Positions 10,085-18,854 of a stretch of DNA of 64,000 nt are shown piece after piece (positions within the stretch are counted from its first letter, which is position 1; each line of letters opens with the position of its first letter). Source of the stretch: JBGPQJ01 sp963709295 (GTDB lineage Bacteria; Chloroflexota; Anaerolineae; Anaerolineales; Villigracilaceae). The stretch is taken from assembly GCA_963709295.1 (NCBI GenBank), contig CAVPVW010000005.1:62001-126000 (forward strand). Reading direction: 5' to 3'. The position numbers and the translations under genes were made by a program. Under the pieces are notes generated by a model, which was not told the DNA's origin, did no database searches, and was given only the letters and a program-made list of their open reading frames with translations.

Positions 10085-10840
10085 ATGGATAAGATTGTTG
10101 TAGAGAATTTAAGTTTGCAATATTCCGATGGGACGGAATCCCTGCGGAATATCAATCTGGGCATTCGAGCGAACGCCATCACAGTCCTGTTTGGTCCTGC
10201 CGGCGGAGGCAAATCCTCCCTGCTTCGATGCCTGAACAGACTGAACGATTTGACGGAAGTAAAAACAGCCAGCGGGCGTATTCTGCTTGATGGTGAAGAC
10301 ATACTCGATCCCAAGACTGACGTCATTGCTCTTCGCCGCAAGGTGGGGATGGTGTTCGCGCGTCCTGTGGTGTTACCCATGTCAATTCGGGAAAACCTGA
10401 CCTATGGTTTGGAGGTCATGGGCGAGAAGAAAAAGTCGCGCCTGGAGGATGCTGTTGAGCGTTCACTCAAACAGGCGGCTCTTTGGGATGAAGTCAAGGA
10501 TCGGCTCGATGACCAGGCGATCGCCTTGTCTGGCGGGCAGCAACAGCGGCTGTGCCTTGCCCGTTCGCTCGCGCTTGAGCCGGAGGTGATTCTGCTGGAC
10601 GAACCTACCTCTGGTCTCGACCCTCTTTCGACTGCGAAGGTGGAATTCAGCCTTCAGGAACTTAAAAAGAACTATACGGTTATTCTCGTCCCTCATTCCG
10701 TACAGCAGGCTGCGCGAACCGCAGATTGGGCGGCTTTCTTCTTGCAAGGTGAGTTGGTGGAGTATGGCGATGGCAAGGAATTGTTCACATCGCCGACCGA
10801 AAAGCGGACAGAAGATTATATTACCGGCAGATTCGGCTGA
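10085..10840 (+). CDS. pstB: PstB2, phosphate-type ABC ATPase with altered Walker A and Q-loop
   Basis: 251 residues from ATG 10085; a GTG at 10070, overlapping pstA1, is an alternative start. The ABC signature is normal (LSGGQQQRLCLARSLA), as is Walker B (VILLDEPTSGLDP). Walker A is GPAGGGKSS rather than GPSGCGKST, and the Q-loop region reads GMVFARPVVLPMS, so the usual glutamine (VFQ) is replaced by alanine. The H-loop histidine is kept in VPHSVQQAARTAD. The C-terminus TEDYITGRFG is typical of PstB. It follows pstC1/pstA1 and could form a heterodimer with PstB1, whose defect is in a complementary motif. Confidence 0.85.
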   Translation: MDKIVVENLSLQYSDGTESLRNINLGIRANAITVLFGPAGGGKSSLLRCLNRLNDLTEVKTASGRILLDGEDILDPKTDVIALRRKVGMVFARPVVLPMSIRENLTYGLEVMGEKKKSRLEDAVERSLKQAALWDEVKDRLDDQAIALSGGQQQRLCLARSLALEPEVILLDEPTSGLDPLSTAKVEFSLQELKKNYTVILVPHSVQQAARTADWAAFFLQGELVEYGDGKELFTSPTEKRTEDYITGRFG

Positions 10841-10872
10841 TCCCTTTGGCTGTTACCTCAGCGAGAAAATCC

Positions 10873-11583
10873 ATGGCAGAAAAAATTTTAGTAGTCGAAG
10901 ATGAGCCAGCTTTGCAGGAGACCCTGGTCTATAATCTCGAAAAACAGGGCTACATTGTCAAGGCGGTAGGGGATGGCCGCCAGGCAGTGGAAATGGCTCG
11001 CAGCTTCCTGCCTGACCTGATCCTGCTTGATATTATGCTGCCTGGCCTGGACGGTTTTGAAGTCTGCAAGATCCTGCGGCGCGAGATGAGCGTCTCCATC
11101 CTGATGTTAACTGCCCGCGATGACGAAATTGACCGGGTGGTCGGCCTGGAGGTTGGCGCAGACGATTACATTTCAAAGCCATTCTCAATGCGGGAATTGA
11201 TGGCCAGGGTCAAAGCACAACTGCGTCGCACACAGGTGATCCGTGATGAAATGGAGAAAATTCACACCTCTGAAAAAACTCCAAAACCGCTCACATTCGA
11301 TGACCTTGAGATAAACCGCTCCCGTCGTGAAGTCTCATTAAATGATCAAATCCTGGCGATGAAGCCTCAGGAATACGATTTGCTGGTCTTCTTTGCCGAA
11401 CACAAGGGTCAGATGTTATCACGCGAATTCATCCTGGAGCGGGTTTGGGGATGGGAGTATATCGGAGACAGCCGGACAGTAGACGTTCATGTCCGCTGGC
11501 TGAGACAGAAAATTGAACCGGACCCCGCCAAACCCACCCGTATTGTTACCGTGCGCGGCGGCGGGTATCGATTCGAAGGCTGA
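10873..11583 (+). CDS. PhoB/RegX3-type response regulator (OmpR family)
   Basis: 236 residues from ATG 10873 (MAEKILVVEDEPALQETL); a TTG at 10846 is a weaker alternative. The receiver domain spans residues about 1-120 with phosphoacceptor Asp53 in LILLDIMLPGLDG, the switch Thr in MLTARDD, and the Lys in DDYISKPFS. The winged-helix DNA-binding domain spans about 140-235 (MKPQEYDLLVFFAEHKGQ, RTVDVHVRWLRQKIE, VRGGGYRFEG). Its place between the pst operon and a PhoR-like kinase indicates control of the phosphate regulon. The 11-bp repeat upstream of pstS2 is a candidate target. Confidence 0.9.
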   Translation: MAEKILVVEDEPALQETLVYNLEKQGYIVKAVGDGRQAVEMARSFLPDLILLDIMLPGLDGFEVCKILRREMSVSILMLTARDDEIDRVVGLEVGADDYISKPFSMRELMARVKAQLRRTQVIRDEMEKIHTSEKTPKPLTFDDLEINRSRREVSLNDQILAMKPQEYDLLVFFAEHKGQMLSREFILERVWGWEYIGDSRTVDVHVRWLRQKIEPDPAKPTRIVTVRGGGYRFEG

Positions 11584-11597
11584 TTATCTTGGATATC

Positions 11598-12842
11598 ATG
11601 ACCACGACATTGCTTATTGCCGGTTTATTCATCGCTCTTGCAGCCTTGGGCTGGGTTTCCTGCCGCTTTTCCAGCTTGAAGAAAAGCGTGAAGAATTATT
11701 CCGTGGCTCTTCGTGACGCCTCCGAGCTGGAGACACCGCCTGCCACGCTTCCGCTCGATGTACCTCAACTTGAGGACCTTTCGAATGCCGTACATGCCCT
11801 AAGCGATAAATTACTTGAGCAGAACTCGATGTTGGAGGGTGAACGGGAGCGACTTGCGGCTGTGCTTGACCAGATCACCGATGGAGTTCTGCTTGCGGAT
11901 CCACGCGGTATCATACAATTCGCGAACCCGGCAGCCGAAAATCTGTTTGAATATCAAAAAGCGCCGGGGCACACCGTTGCCGAGGTGGTACGCCATCATC
12001 AGCTGGTTGCAGCCTGGCAGCGCTGCCAGCAACTGGGGGGAACGCAGACCGAATCTGTTGAAATTCCTCAACGGAGACAATTCCTTCAATTAATTGTCGC
12101 TCCCGACACCCATCGAGCTGGAAGCATCCTGTTGGTTCAGGACCTTACCCGCGTGCGGCGTCTTGAGACCGTCCGGCGAGATTTCATTTCCAATGTCTCT
12201 CATGAATTGCGGACACCTCTGGCTTCTCTCAGAGCGCTGACTGAAACACTTCAAGATGGGGCTCTGGACGACCCGCAGGCTGCTCACAGGTTTGTGGGCA
12301 GGATTCAAATCGAGGTGGATGCCTTGTCACAGATGGCGGCGGAACTGCTTGAATTGACCCGAATCGAATCCGGACAGCTGCCGCTTGAATTCAAAAAAAC
12401 CCGCCCGGAGTCTGTGCTGAATGTCGCTGCCGATCGGATGCGGGCCCAGGCTGAACGGGCAGGAGTGACCATGCATGTCGAATGTCCGCTTGATCTACCG
12501 GACATCCATGCCGATACTCCTCGACTTGAACAGGTGCTGGTGAATTTAATCCACAATTCTGTCAAATTCACGTCGCCTGGAGGCAGCATTGCATTGTCTG
12601 CTGCTAATGATGGGAATTATGTCCGTTTTGCTGTCCGTGATACGGGTGTGGGTATCCCGGCGGAGGATTTGCTGCGAATCTTTGAGCGATTTTTCCGGGT
12701 GGATCGCTCTCGAACTGGTGGAGGGACCGGGTTGGGGCTGTCCATCGCGCGCCACATCGTTGAAGCCCATGGAGGTAAGATTTGGGCTGAAAGTGAAGAA
12801 GGTCGAGGCAGTATTTTCTATTTCACAATTCCTCAAGGTTAA
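11598..12842 (+). CDS. PhoR-like membrane sensor histidine kinase
   Basis: 414 residues from ATG 11598; a TTG at 11589 is also possible. A single N-terminal membrane helix (TLLIAGLFIALAALGW) is followed by a short coiled segment and a PAS domain (about residues 75-180, LDQITDGVLLADPRG). The HisKA segment has VSHELRTPLASLRAL with the phosphorylated histidine near residue 202. The HATPase domain has the N box NLIHNSVKF, DTGVGIP and GTGLGLSIARHIVE. The lack of a sizeable periplasmic domain is typical of PhoR kinases that sense phosphate through Pst/PhoU. It ends just before a strong terminator. Confidence 0.9.
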   Translation: MTTTLLIAGLFIALAALGWVSCRFSSLKKSVKNYSVALRDASELETPPATLPLDVPQLEDLSNAVHALSDKLLEQNSMLEGERERLAAVLDQITDGVLLADPRGIIQFANPAAENLFEYQKAPGHTVAEVVRHHQLVAAWQRCQQLGGTQTESVEIPQRRQFLQLIVAPDTHRAGSILLVQDLTRVRRLETVRRDFISNVSHELRTPLASLRALTETLQDGALDDPQAAHRFVGRIQIEVDALSQMAAELLELTRIESGQLPLEFKKTRPESVLNVAADRMRAQAERAGVTMHVECPLDLPDIHADTPRLEQVLVNLIHNSVKFTSPGGSIALSAANDGNYVRFAVRDTGVGIPAEDLLRIFERFFRVDRSRTGGGTGLGLSIARHIVEAHGGKIWAESEEGRGSIFYFTIPQG

Positions 12843-12869
12843 CCCGCTGTAATCGTTGTTTACCATTTA

Positions 12870-12900
12870 TTAACGCCCCGTTGCAGGGGCGTTAATTATT
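12870..12900. terminator. Strong terminator after the pst1-phoBR operon
   Basis: A perfect 10-bp stem TTAACGCCCC/GGGGCGTTAA with loop GTTGCA is followed by TTATTTA. Confidence 0.8.
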
Positions 12901-12936
12901 TACGGATAAACTATGTGTGAATTACAAGGAGAAAAA

Positions 12937-13653
12937 ATGGGAATTGCAGATTTACACATACACACAATTTTTAGCTACGATGGAACTGCTTCGGTGAAAG
13001 CAGTGCTCGGGCAGGCGAGGGCAATAGGTTTGGACGTGATTGCTATTACCGACCACGACGAAATTCGCGGTGCGCTATCAGCCGAACAACTTGCTCCGCT
13101 GTATGGAATACAGGTCATCCCTGCATCTGAGGTGACAACAGGTGAAGGAGATTTGCTTGCGCTGGGAATCCGGAAACTGATTCCCTCGGGAATGTCTTTG
13201 GTTGAGACTTTGCTGCGCGTAGGCGATCAGGGAGGCTTTTGTATTATCCCTCACCTGATGGCTGGCGGGGTTGGGATGAAAAGCTTGAGTTATCGCGCGG
13301 CACGGAAGGCTTCGCGGCATCCTGAAGCCAGCAAAATTATTCTGGGGATCGAAACCCTCAATGCCACCGCATTGGACCGGGAGAGTAGTGTCTTTGCCGA
13401 TTTACTTGCCCACCGCTCCAAAATATCCAAAGTGGGCAACAGTGATGCGCATGTTCTGGATGCCATTGGCTTGGGCGTAACCGAGTTCCCGGGGCGGACG
13501 ATAGCGGATTTATACCGTTCTCTGGTTGAAGGGACCACTGTCGTTAAGAAAAAGGCTTCATGGAGCACAGCCAAAATAATGGGGGTATGGTTGGCAGATT
13601 ACTTGCGAAGTACTCCGGTTCGTCTCATGCCTGCAAAGGCTCAATCATATTGA
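12937..13653 (+). CDS. PHP-domain phosphoesterase
   Basis: 238 residues starting MGIADLHIHTIFSYDGTAS. The start is fixed by AAGGAG 6-10 nt upstream; an earlier in-frame ATG at 12913 lacks a site. PHP metal-binding motifs are ADLHIHT (residue 4 on), ITDHDEIRGA, the glutamate in PASEVTTGEGDLLALGI, and the late HIS/ASP motif VGNSDAHVLDAIGLG. The family includes histidinol phosphatases, polymerase-associated PHP domains and RNase AM (TrpH/YciV). The short, single-domain form most resembles the latter group. The substrate cannot be decided. Confidence 0.8.
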   Translation: MGIADLHIHTIFSYDGTASVKAVLGQARAIGLDVIAITDHDEIRGALSAEQLAPLYGIQVIPASEVTTGEGDLLALGIRKLIPSGMSLVETLLRVGDQGGFCIIPHLMAGGVGMKSLSYRAARKASRHPEASKIILGIETLNATALDRESSVFADLLAHRSKISKVGNSDAHVLDAIGLGVTEFPGRTIADLYRSLVEGTTVVKKKASWSTAKIMGVWLADYLRSTPVRLMPAKAQSY

Positions 13654-13735
13654 AGAAATCCATTTTCTCTCAATTGTTGTTTCTATTCCTGGATTTATTT
13701 CAGGGACTATTTTAACTTAGGAGAATATTTAATAC

Positions 13736-14521
13736 ATGAACAATGTCAAACATATTTTAGTGACCAATGACGATGGAGTTATGGCACCTGGACTTCTGGC
13801 GCTTGCCCAGGAGATGCGCAAGATCGCTGACGTGCTTGTTCTGGCACCAGATCGGAACTGGTCGGGGAGCGGACATGTAAAAACACTCGAAAGACCTTTG
13901 CGGGTTAAAGAAGTCGTCCTGGCAGACGGTTCCACTGCTTATGCCAGTGACGGGGCACCATCCGATTGTGTTGCCCTGGCGCTGCTGGGTTTCTTTGATG
14001 AAAAAATCGACCTGGTGGTTTCAGGGATCAACCCCATGCCGAATTTCGGGCACGATGTCACCTACTCTGGAACGGTCACAGCAGCCATGGAAGCCCTGAT
14101 CTGGGAAACACCAGGCATTGCCTTTTCCCTGGGCACGAATGAAACTCATCGAGAACCTTTGGACTATACCGCGCCTGCGCGGATAGCTCATCACATCGTT
14201 GAAAAATCCATTCAAAGGAATTTCCAAACAGGCATGTTACTTAATGTCAACATTCCGTATCTGCCTGCCGAACAAATCAAGGGTTTGCGCATCACCCGAC
14301 AAGGGCTTCGCGTTTACCGCGACAGGCTTGACCGGCGTATGGACCCTCGAGGGCGGCCATACTATTGGATCGGAGGCGATGCCCCGACAGGGATACCAGA
14401 AGAAGGGACCGATATTGGCGCGCTTTCGGAAGGTTTTGTGTCCATTAACCCATTACAGTTGGATTTAACCATGTATAGCGCTATCCCTGCGCTTGGTGAC
14501 TGGGATTGGAAATTGCCCTGA
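13736..14521 (+). CDS. surE: SurE 5'/3'-nucleotidase
   Basis: 261 residues, with TAGGAG about 12 nt before the ATG. SurE hallmarks: ILVTNDDGVMAPGLLALA at the N-terminus with the metal-binding NDD, APDRNWSGSGHVKT, SDGAPSDCVALAL, and SGINPMPNFGHDVTYSGTVT, where the usual SGxNxGxN reads GINPMPN. SurE dephosphorylates nucleoside monophosphates, and some homologues hydrolyse short polyphosphate. The location between two pst operons is compatible with phosphate scavenging. Confidence 0.88.
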   Translation: MNNVKHILVTNDDGVMAPGLLALAQEMRKIADVLVLAPDRNWSGSGHVKTLERPLRVKEVVLADGSTAYASDGAPSDCVALALLGFFDEKIDLVVSGINPMPNFGHDVTYSGTVTAAMEALIWETPGIAFSLGTNETHREPLDYTAPARIAHHIVEKSIQRNFQTGMLLNVNIPYLPAEQIKGLRITRQGLRVYRDRLDRRMDPRGRPYYWIGGDAPTGIPEEGTDIGALSEGFVSINPLQLDLTMYSAIPALGDWDWKLP

Positions 14522-14539
14522 TAGGTAATAGCCTTCAAT

Positions 14540-14557
14540 TTGTTAACCAATTGTTAA
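14540..14557 (+). promoter_or_regulatory. Candidate Pho box upstream of pstS2
   Basis: TTGTTAA occurs at 14540-14546 and again at 14551-14557, a period of exactly 11 bp (TTGTTAACCAATTGTTAA). Direct repeats with an 11-bp period are how PhoB of proteobacteria and PhoP of bacilli (TTAACA-type repeats) recognise DNA. It lies 100 bp before pstS2. Confidence 0.5.
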
Positions 14558-14639
14558 ACTAGCCTTCCATTGCCATTAACAGTGGAGTGGGAAAATAGGG
14601 TCAGGATTAAAAATGACAAAAAAACTAGGAGAAGAAAAA

Positions 14640-15712
14640 ATGCGTAATAAGTTTATTGTTCTATTCGCCGCACTGATGGTTGCCAGCCTTGTTCTGGCTG
14701 CCTGCGGTACGCCGGCGACTGAAGTCCCCACCGAGCCCCCTGCTCCTGCAGCGACGGAAGCTCCTGCAGCGACTGAAGTCCCCACCGAAGTTCCCACTGT
14801 TGATCCCTTGGCGATGTACATGCCGGATGTTGTGACAGGTGATATTGTCTCAGCTGGGTCTTCGACGGTGTTTCCGCTTTCCGAGCGGATGGCGGAAGTC
14901 TTCAAGAATGAGGGTTTTGCCGGCAACATCACGATCGACAGCATAGGAAGCGGCGCTGGTTTTGAGCGTTTCTGCAAGACTGGCGAGACCGATATTTCCA
15001 ATGCTTCCCGCGCCATCAAGGATTTGGAGAAGAATCCTGCGCTGCTCTGGCGACCCCCCGCACGCCGCTTGAATTTCGTGTTGGGACCGATGCGCTTGCA
15101 ATTGCTGTGAGCAAGGACAACACCTTCCTGACCGACATCACCCTTGAGCAGTTGGCCCTGGTCTTCTCGACTGCCGAGAAATGGTCCGATGTCGACCCGT
15201 CCTGGCCTGCCGAGACGATCCTGCGCTACAGCCCGGGCACTGACTCTGGCACCTTTGACTACTTCGTTGAAGCAGTGATGGCGCCTGCGAACAAAAACGC
15301 GGACGGCAAGGCGGATGTTGCCCTTGGTGAAGAAGCCATTCTATCCTCCACAAACATCCAGTTCTCAGAGGATGACAACGTCCTTGTGCAAGGTGTGGAA
15401 GGCTCGCCCTACGCGGTAGCTTACTTTGGCTATGCATATTTCCAGGAGAATGAGGACAAACTGAACGCCATTTCAGTTCAGGGAGTTGAGCCTACAGGTG
15501 AAACGGCTGAGAATGGTGAATACAAGCTGGCCCGACCGCTGTTCATCTACTCTGATGCCAGTATCATGCAGAGCAAGCCCCAGGTAGCCGCCTTCATCAA
15601 ATTCTATCTGGAAAATGTAAACAACGAAATTCTGGACGTAGGTTACTTCCCTGCCAGCCAAGCCGCATTGCAGACAGCCATGGATACATGGTACCAGGCA
15701 GTCGGTAAATAG
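14640..15712 (+). CDS. pstS: PstS2, phosphate-binding lipoprotein, with one frameshift
   Basis: The start MRNKFIVLFAALMVASLVLA is set by AGGAG 7-11 nt upstream; lipobox LVLAAC. A Pro/Ala/Thr/Glu linker follows (tandem TEVPTE/AATEAP units, about residues 25-55). Then comes a PstS core: SAGSSTVFPLSERMAEVFK, SIGSGAGFERFCKTGETDISNASR. The first frame ends near 15110 in nonsense, while the downstream frame reads RTPLEFRVGTDALAIAVSK and continues through SPGTDSGTFDYFVEAVM to 15712. One base missing near 15033 accounts for it. The restored protein is about 358 residues, longer than PstS1. It heads pstC2-pstA2-pstB3. Confidence 0.85.
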
Positions 15713-15743
15713 CCATTCCTCCAGTGGTGGTTTTCCCCTCTCG

Positions 15744-15774
15744 GCCTTCCCTCTCCTATATGGGGAGGGAAGGC
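15744..15774 (+). other. Intercistronic hairpin between pstS2 and pstC2
   Basis: A 13-bp stem (10 perfect pairs GCCTTCCCTC/GAGGGAAGGC plus inner TCC/GGG with a wobble) closes a 5-nt loop. No T-run follows, so it is more likely an mRNA-stabilising or partial read-through element that keeps the binding protein in excess over the permeases. Confidence 0.55.
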
Positions 15775-15803
15775 ACATGTCTGAATAATCCCTGGAAACT
15801 GCT

Positions 15804-16757
15804 ATGACAGAATTACAAAACGATTCATCTAAGTCATTCCTTGCGCCTCGTCCTCCACTAAACCTTCTTGGAAGGAGAAGGCCGCAAGAGACCGTTATTA
15901 AAGCGCTCCTATTCTTTTGCGGCTTTTTTTCGATTTTCGTCACGGCAGCAATCGTTTATGAGCTTGCCAAGGAAGCATTGTTGTTTTTCCAGGATCCCAA
16001 CGTGACGTTATGGGAATTCCTGACTGGGGTGACCTGGCAGCCAAAACTGGGTGAATTTGGTGTGATTCCACTGGTAACAGCAACGTTGGTGACGACTGCC
16101 ATTGCCATGATGGTCGCCATTCCTCTTGGGATGGCTGTTGCGATTTACCTCAGTGAATATGCATCCACCCGTACTCGAAACACGGTAAAACCCATCATGG
16201 AAGTGCTTGCGGGTATTCCAACAGTAGTCTATGGTTTTTTTGCATTGACATTCATCACTCCCATGTTGCGCTCCATTTTCGGTCTGGATGTGGTCCAGAT
16301 CTATAACACCGCCTCTGCCGGACTGGCGATGGGCATCCTTATTTTGCCTCTGATCGCCTCGATGACGGAGGATGCGCTCAGTGCGGTTCCCCGTTCTCTG
16401 CGGGAAGGGGGATATAGTCTTGGCGCAACCAAACTGGAGGTGGCCCTCCGGATCGTGGTGCCTGCAGCAATTTCTGGAATCTCAGCCGCCATCATCCTGG
16501 GAATTTCCCGTGCCATAGGCGAAACCATGATTGTGGCCATCGCAGCAGGAGCCGGCCCAAACCTGACCCTCAATCCTTTTGAATCAGCAGAGACAATGAC
16601 CGGGTACATGGTTCGAATCAGCGGTGGTGACCTGAGTTATGACAGCATCGACTACAACAGTATATTTGCGATTGGACTTTTACTGTTTGTTTTGACGTTT
16701 ATTCTGAATATCATCAGCCAGCGCATTGTTCGTCACTTCCGAGAGGAGTATGAATGA
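15804..16757 (+). CDS. pstC: PstC2, phosphate ABC transporter permease
   Basis: 317 residues. A hydrophilic N-terminal tail of about 30 residues precedes six membrane segments. Motifs include PLVTATLVTTAIAMMVAIPL, MEVLAGIPTVVYGFFALTF and the EAA loop REGGYSLGATKLEVALRIVV, followed by GISRAIGETMIVAIAAGAGPN. It overlaps pstA2 by 4 nt (ATGA), indicating translational coupling. Confidence 0.92.
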   Translation: MTELQNDSSKSFLAPRPPLNLLGRRRPQETVIKALLFFCGFFSIFVTAAIVYELAKEALLFFQDPNVTLWEFLTGVTWQPKLGEFGVIPLVTATLVTTAIAMMVAIPLGMAVAIYLSEYASTRTRNTVKPIMEVLAGIPTVVYGFFALTFITPMLRSIFGLDVVQIYNTASAGLAMGILILPLIASMTEDALSAVPRSLREGGYSLGATKLEVALRIVVPAAISGISAAIILGISRAIGETMIVAIAAGAGPNLTLNPFESAETMTGYMVRISGGDLSYDSIDYNSIFAIGLLLFVLTFILNIISQRIVRHFREEYE

Positions 16758-17998
16758 AACAGAGTCCTCTTGAATTTAAATTTAGTGAGAACCTGCCTGC
16801 CCGTTACCGCACCGGGGGAATTTGGCGCAGCGTCTTTATCATTTCTACCCTGACGGGGATTTTCTTTCTTTCCATTCTTCTCCTGAAAATCGTTAATGAC
16901 AGCTTTGGATATATTGCGGTCGAATACGGTATAGCTCCGGAATCTCTTGCTGTCGATGGAGTTCCCATTTGGGAACTCCCGAAGGAAGACCTGGTGCTCC
17001 TACTACAGAAAAATGTCACACCTGGGCGATTCAAGACTTTGGTGAAAGAACTCCCCATGGAAGAGCGCAACCGTGATGACATTTTAGCCATCATCGTCCG
17101 GGAAGTGGTCGAACCAAAGGTTGCCCAAACCTGGACACTGACTGAATCAATCTTCAAAAAGCAGGAGATTGTCGCGACTGTTCAGGAAAATTACCCGGAC
17201 GCGGAGTTGGTTTTCAAAGCCTGGTTGAGTTGGGAGTTTATTTCTTCACCGCAATCCTCCGATCCGCTGTATGCCGGTATCCGTACCGCTATTCTGGGTT
17301 CCCTGTGGTTGATGGGTGTGGCGATTATATTCGCATTGCCCATTGGCACGGGCGCGGCTATTTACCTGGAAGAATTTGCCGGCAAGGGCTGGCTCAATGA
17401 CTTGATTCGAACGAATATCAATAACCTGGCTGGAGTGCCTTCAATCATCTACGGTATCCTTGGATTGGCAGTATTCGTACGGGCCTTGGAACCGATAACC
17501 AGCGGTGCCGCATTTGGTTACGGGCTTACAGGCGCCACTCTCAATGGTCGTACCATCCTCTCTGGCGGGTTAACCCTGGGATTGTTAATCCTTCCGATTA
17601 TTATCATCAATGCTCAGGAGGCGCTGAGAGCGGTCCCCAATTCACTGCGAGAAGCCAGTTATGGTGTAGGGGCTACAAAGTGGCAGACCGTCTGGTCGCA
17701 TGTTCTGCCGAACGCCATCCCTGGGATCATGACGGGTTCGATCCTTGCGTTTTCCCGGGCTTTTGGCGAAACAGCACCCCTGGTGGTGATCGGAGCTTCC
17801 ACTTATATTGTTTATGATCCCACATCCGTTTTTTCCAAATTTACCGCCTTGCCCATCCAGATCTACCAGTGGACGTCTCGCCCGCAGGATGAATTCCGCA
17901 ATTTGGCGGCGGCGGCCATCCTTGTATTATTGGCATTGCTCTTGACGATGAATGCGGTGGCAATCATCATCCGTAATCGATACAGCAGGAGATATTAA
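16754..17998 (+). CDS. pstA: PstA2, phosphate ABC transporter permease with a large periplasmic insertion
   Basis: 414 residues, about 120 more than a typical PstA or PstA1 in this window. After the first membrane helix (about residues 22-45) there is a charged extracytoplasmic region of about 130 residues, predicted helical (for example LPKEDLVLLLQKNVTPGRF, FKKQEIVATVQENYPDAEL), before the canonical permease core: RTAILGSLWLMGVAIIFALP, NNLAGVPSIIYGILGLAVF, REASYGVGATKWQTVWSHVL, FSRAFGETAPLVVIGAS. The insertion sits where it could contact PstS2. It ends 2 nt before pstB3. Confidence 0.9.
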   Translation: MKQSPLEFKFSENLPARYRTGGIWRSVFIISTLTGIFFLSILLLKIVNDSFGYIAVEYGIAPESLAVDGVPIWELPKEDLVLLLQKNVTPGRFKTLVKELPMEERNRDDILAIIVREVVEPKVAQTWTLTESIFKKQEIVATVQENYPDAELVFKAWLSWEFISSPQSSDPLYAGIRTAILGSLWLMGVAIIFALPIGTGAAIYLEEFAGKGWLNDLIRTNINNLAGVPSIIYGILGLAVFVRALEPITSGAAFGYGLTGATLNGRTILSGGLTLGLLILPIIIINAQEALRAVPNSLREASYGVGATKWQTVWSHVLPNAIPGIMTGSILAFSRAFGETAPLVVIGASTYIVYDPTSVFSKFTALPIQIYQWTSRPQDEFRNLAAAAILVLLALLLTMNAVAIIIRNRYSRRY

Positions 17999-18000
17999 TA

Positions 18001-18792
18001 ATGGCATTACTTCAAACGAGCAGCAGCAACATACTTGAATCGAAAAACCTGAACATCTACTACGGAAATTTTCGTGCGGTCAGGGATGTTAATTTGTCCA
18101 TTGAGCGGAACAAGGTCACAGCAATTATTGGACCTTCAGGATGCGGCAAATCCACGTTATTGCGGGCTTTCAATCGGATGAATGAACTTGTACCGGATAC
18201 ACATATTGAAGGAAATGTGATTTTTGAGGGGCAGGATTTATACGACAAGTCCATCGACCCTGTGGAAGTGCGTTATCGCATCGGCATGGTCTTCCAGAAA
18301 CCAAATCCTTTCCCAAAAAGTATCTATGAAAATGTCGCTTGGGCGGCGCGCATCCATGGGTATAAAGGGAACATGGATGAGCTGGTGGAATTTTCCCTCC
18401 GGCAGGCAGCGCTTTGGGACGAAGTCAAGGACAAGCTGAAGCAGAGTGGATTATCTCTTTCAGGCGGCCAGCAGCAGCGGTTGTGCATTGCGCGGACGAT
18501 CGCCGTCCGGCCGGAAGTCATTCTGATGGATGAACCCGCCTCAGCTCTGGACCCAATAGCAACTCTTAAAATTGAAGAGTTAATGCAGGAGCTCAAGAAA
18601 AATTACACCATCGTGATCGTCACCCACAACATGCAGCAAGCCGCGCGCGCCTCGGACTATACGGCCATGATGATGCTTTCAAAGGAAGGGGAGCGCTCGG
18701 GCACGGTGATCGAATACGACGAAACGAATACTATTTTTACCCGCCCCAAAAATAAGCAAACTGAAGATTACGTCACCGGTCGGTTTGGATAA
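18001..18792 (+). CDS. pstB: PstB3, canonical phosphate ABC transporter ATPase
   Basis: 263 residues with every consensus motif: Walker A GPSGCGKST, Q-loop GMVFQKPNPFPKS, signature LSGGQQQRLCIARTIA, Walker B VILMDEPASALDP, H-loop VTHNMQQAARASD, and the C-terminus TEDYVTGRFG. A CAGGAGAT site overlaps the end of pstA2. This copy is the obvious functional ATPase for the second Pst system and is a useful contrast to the two altered copies upstream. Confidence 0.95.
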   Translation: MALLQTSSSNILESKNLNIYYGNFRAVRDVNLSIERNKVTAIIGPSGCGKSTLLRAFNRMNELVPDTHIEGNVIFEGQDLYDKSIDPVEVRYRIGMVFQKPNPFPKSIYENVAWAARIHGYKGNMDELVEFSLRQAALWDEVKDKLKQSGLSLSGGQQQRLCIARTIAVRPEVILMDEPASALDPIATLKIEELMQELKKNYTIVIVTHNMQQAARASDYTAMMMLSKEGERSGTVIEYDETNTIFTRPKNKQTEDYVTGRFG

Positions 18793-18854
18793 ATCCATTG
18801 GTAAAAATAGCATTACAATGGAAGTAATGGTCTCAATTTCTGGACGATACAGGA

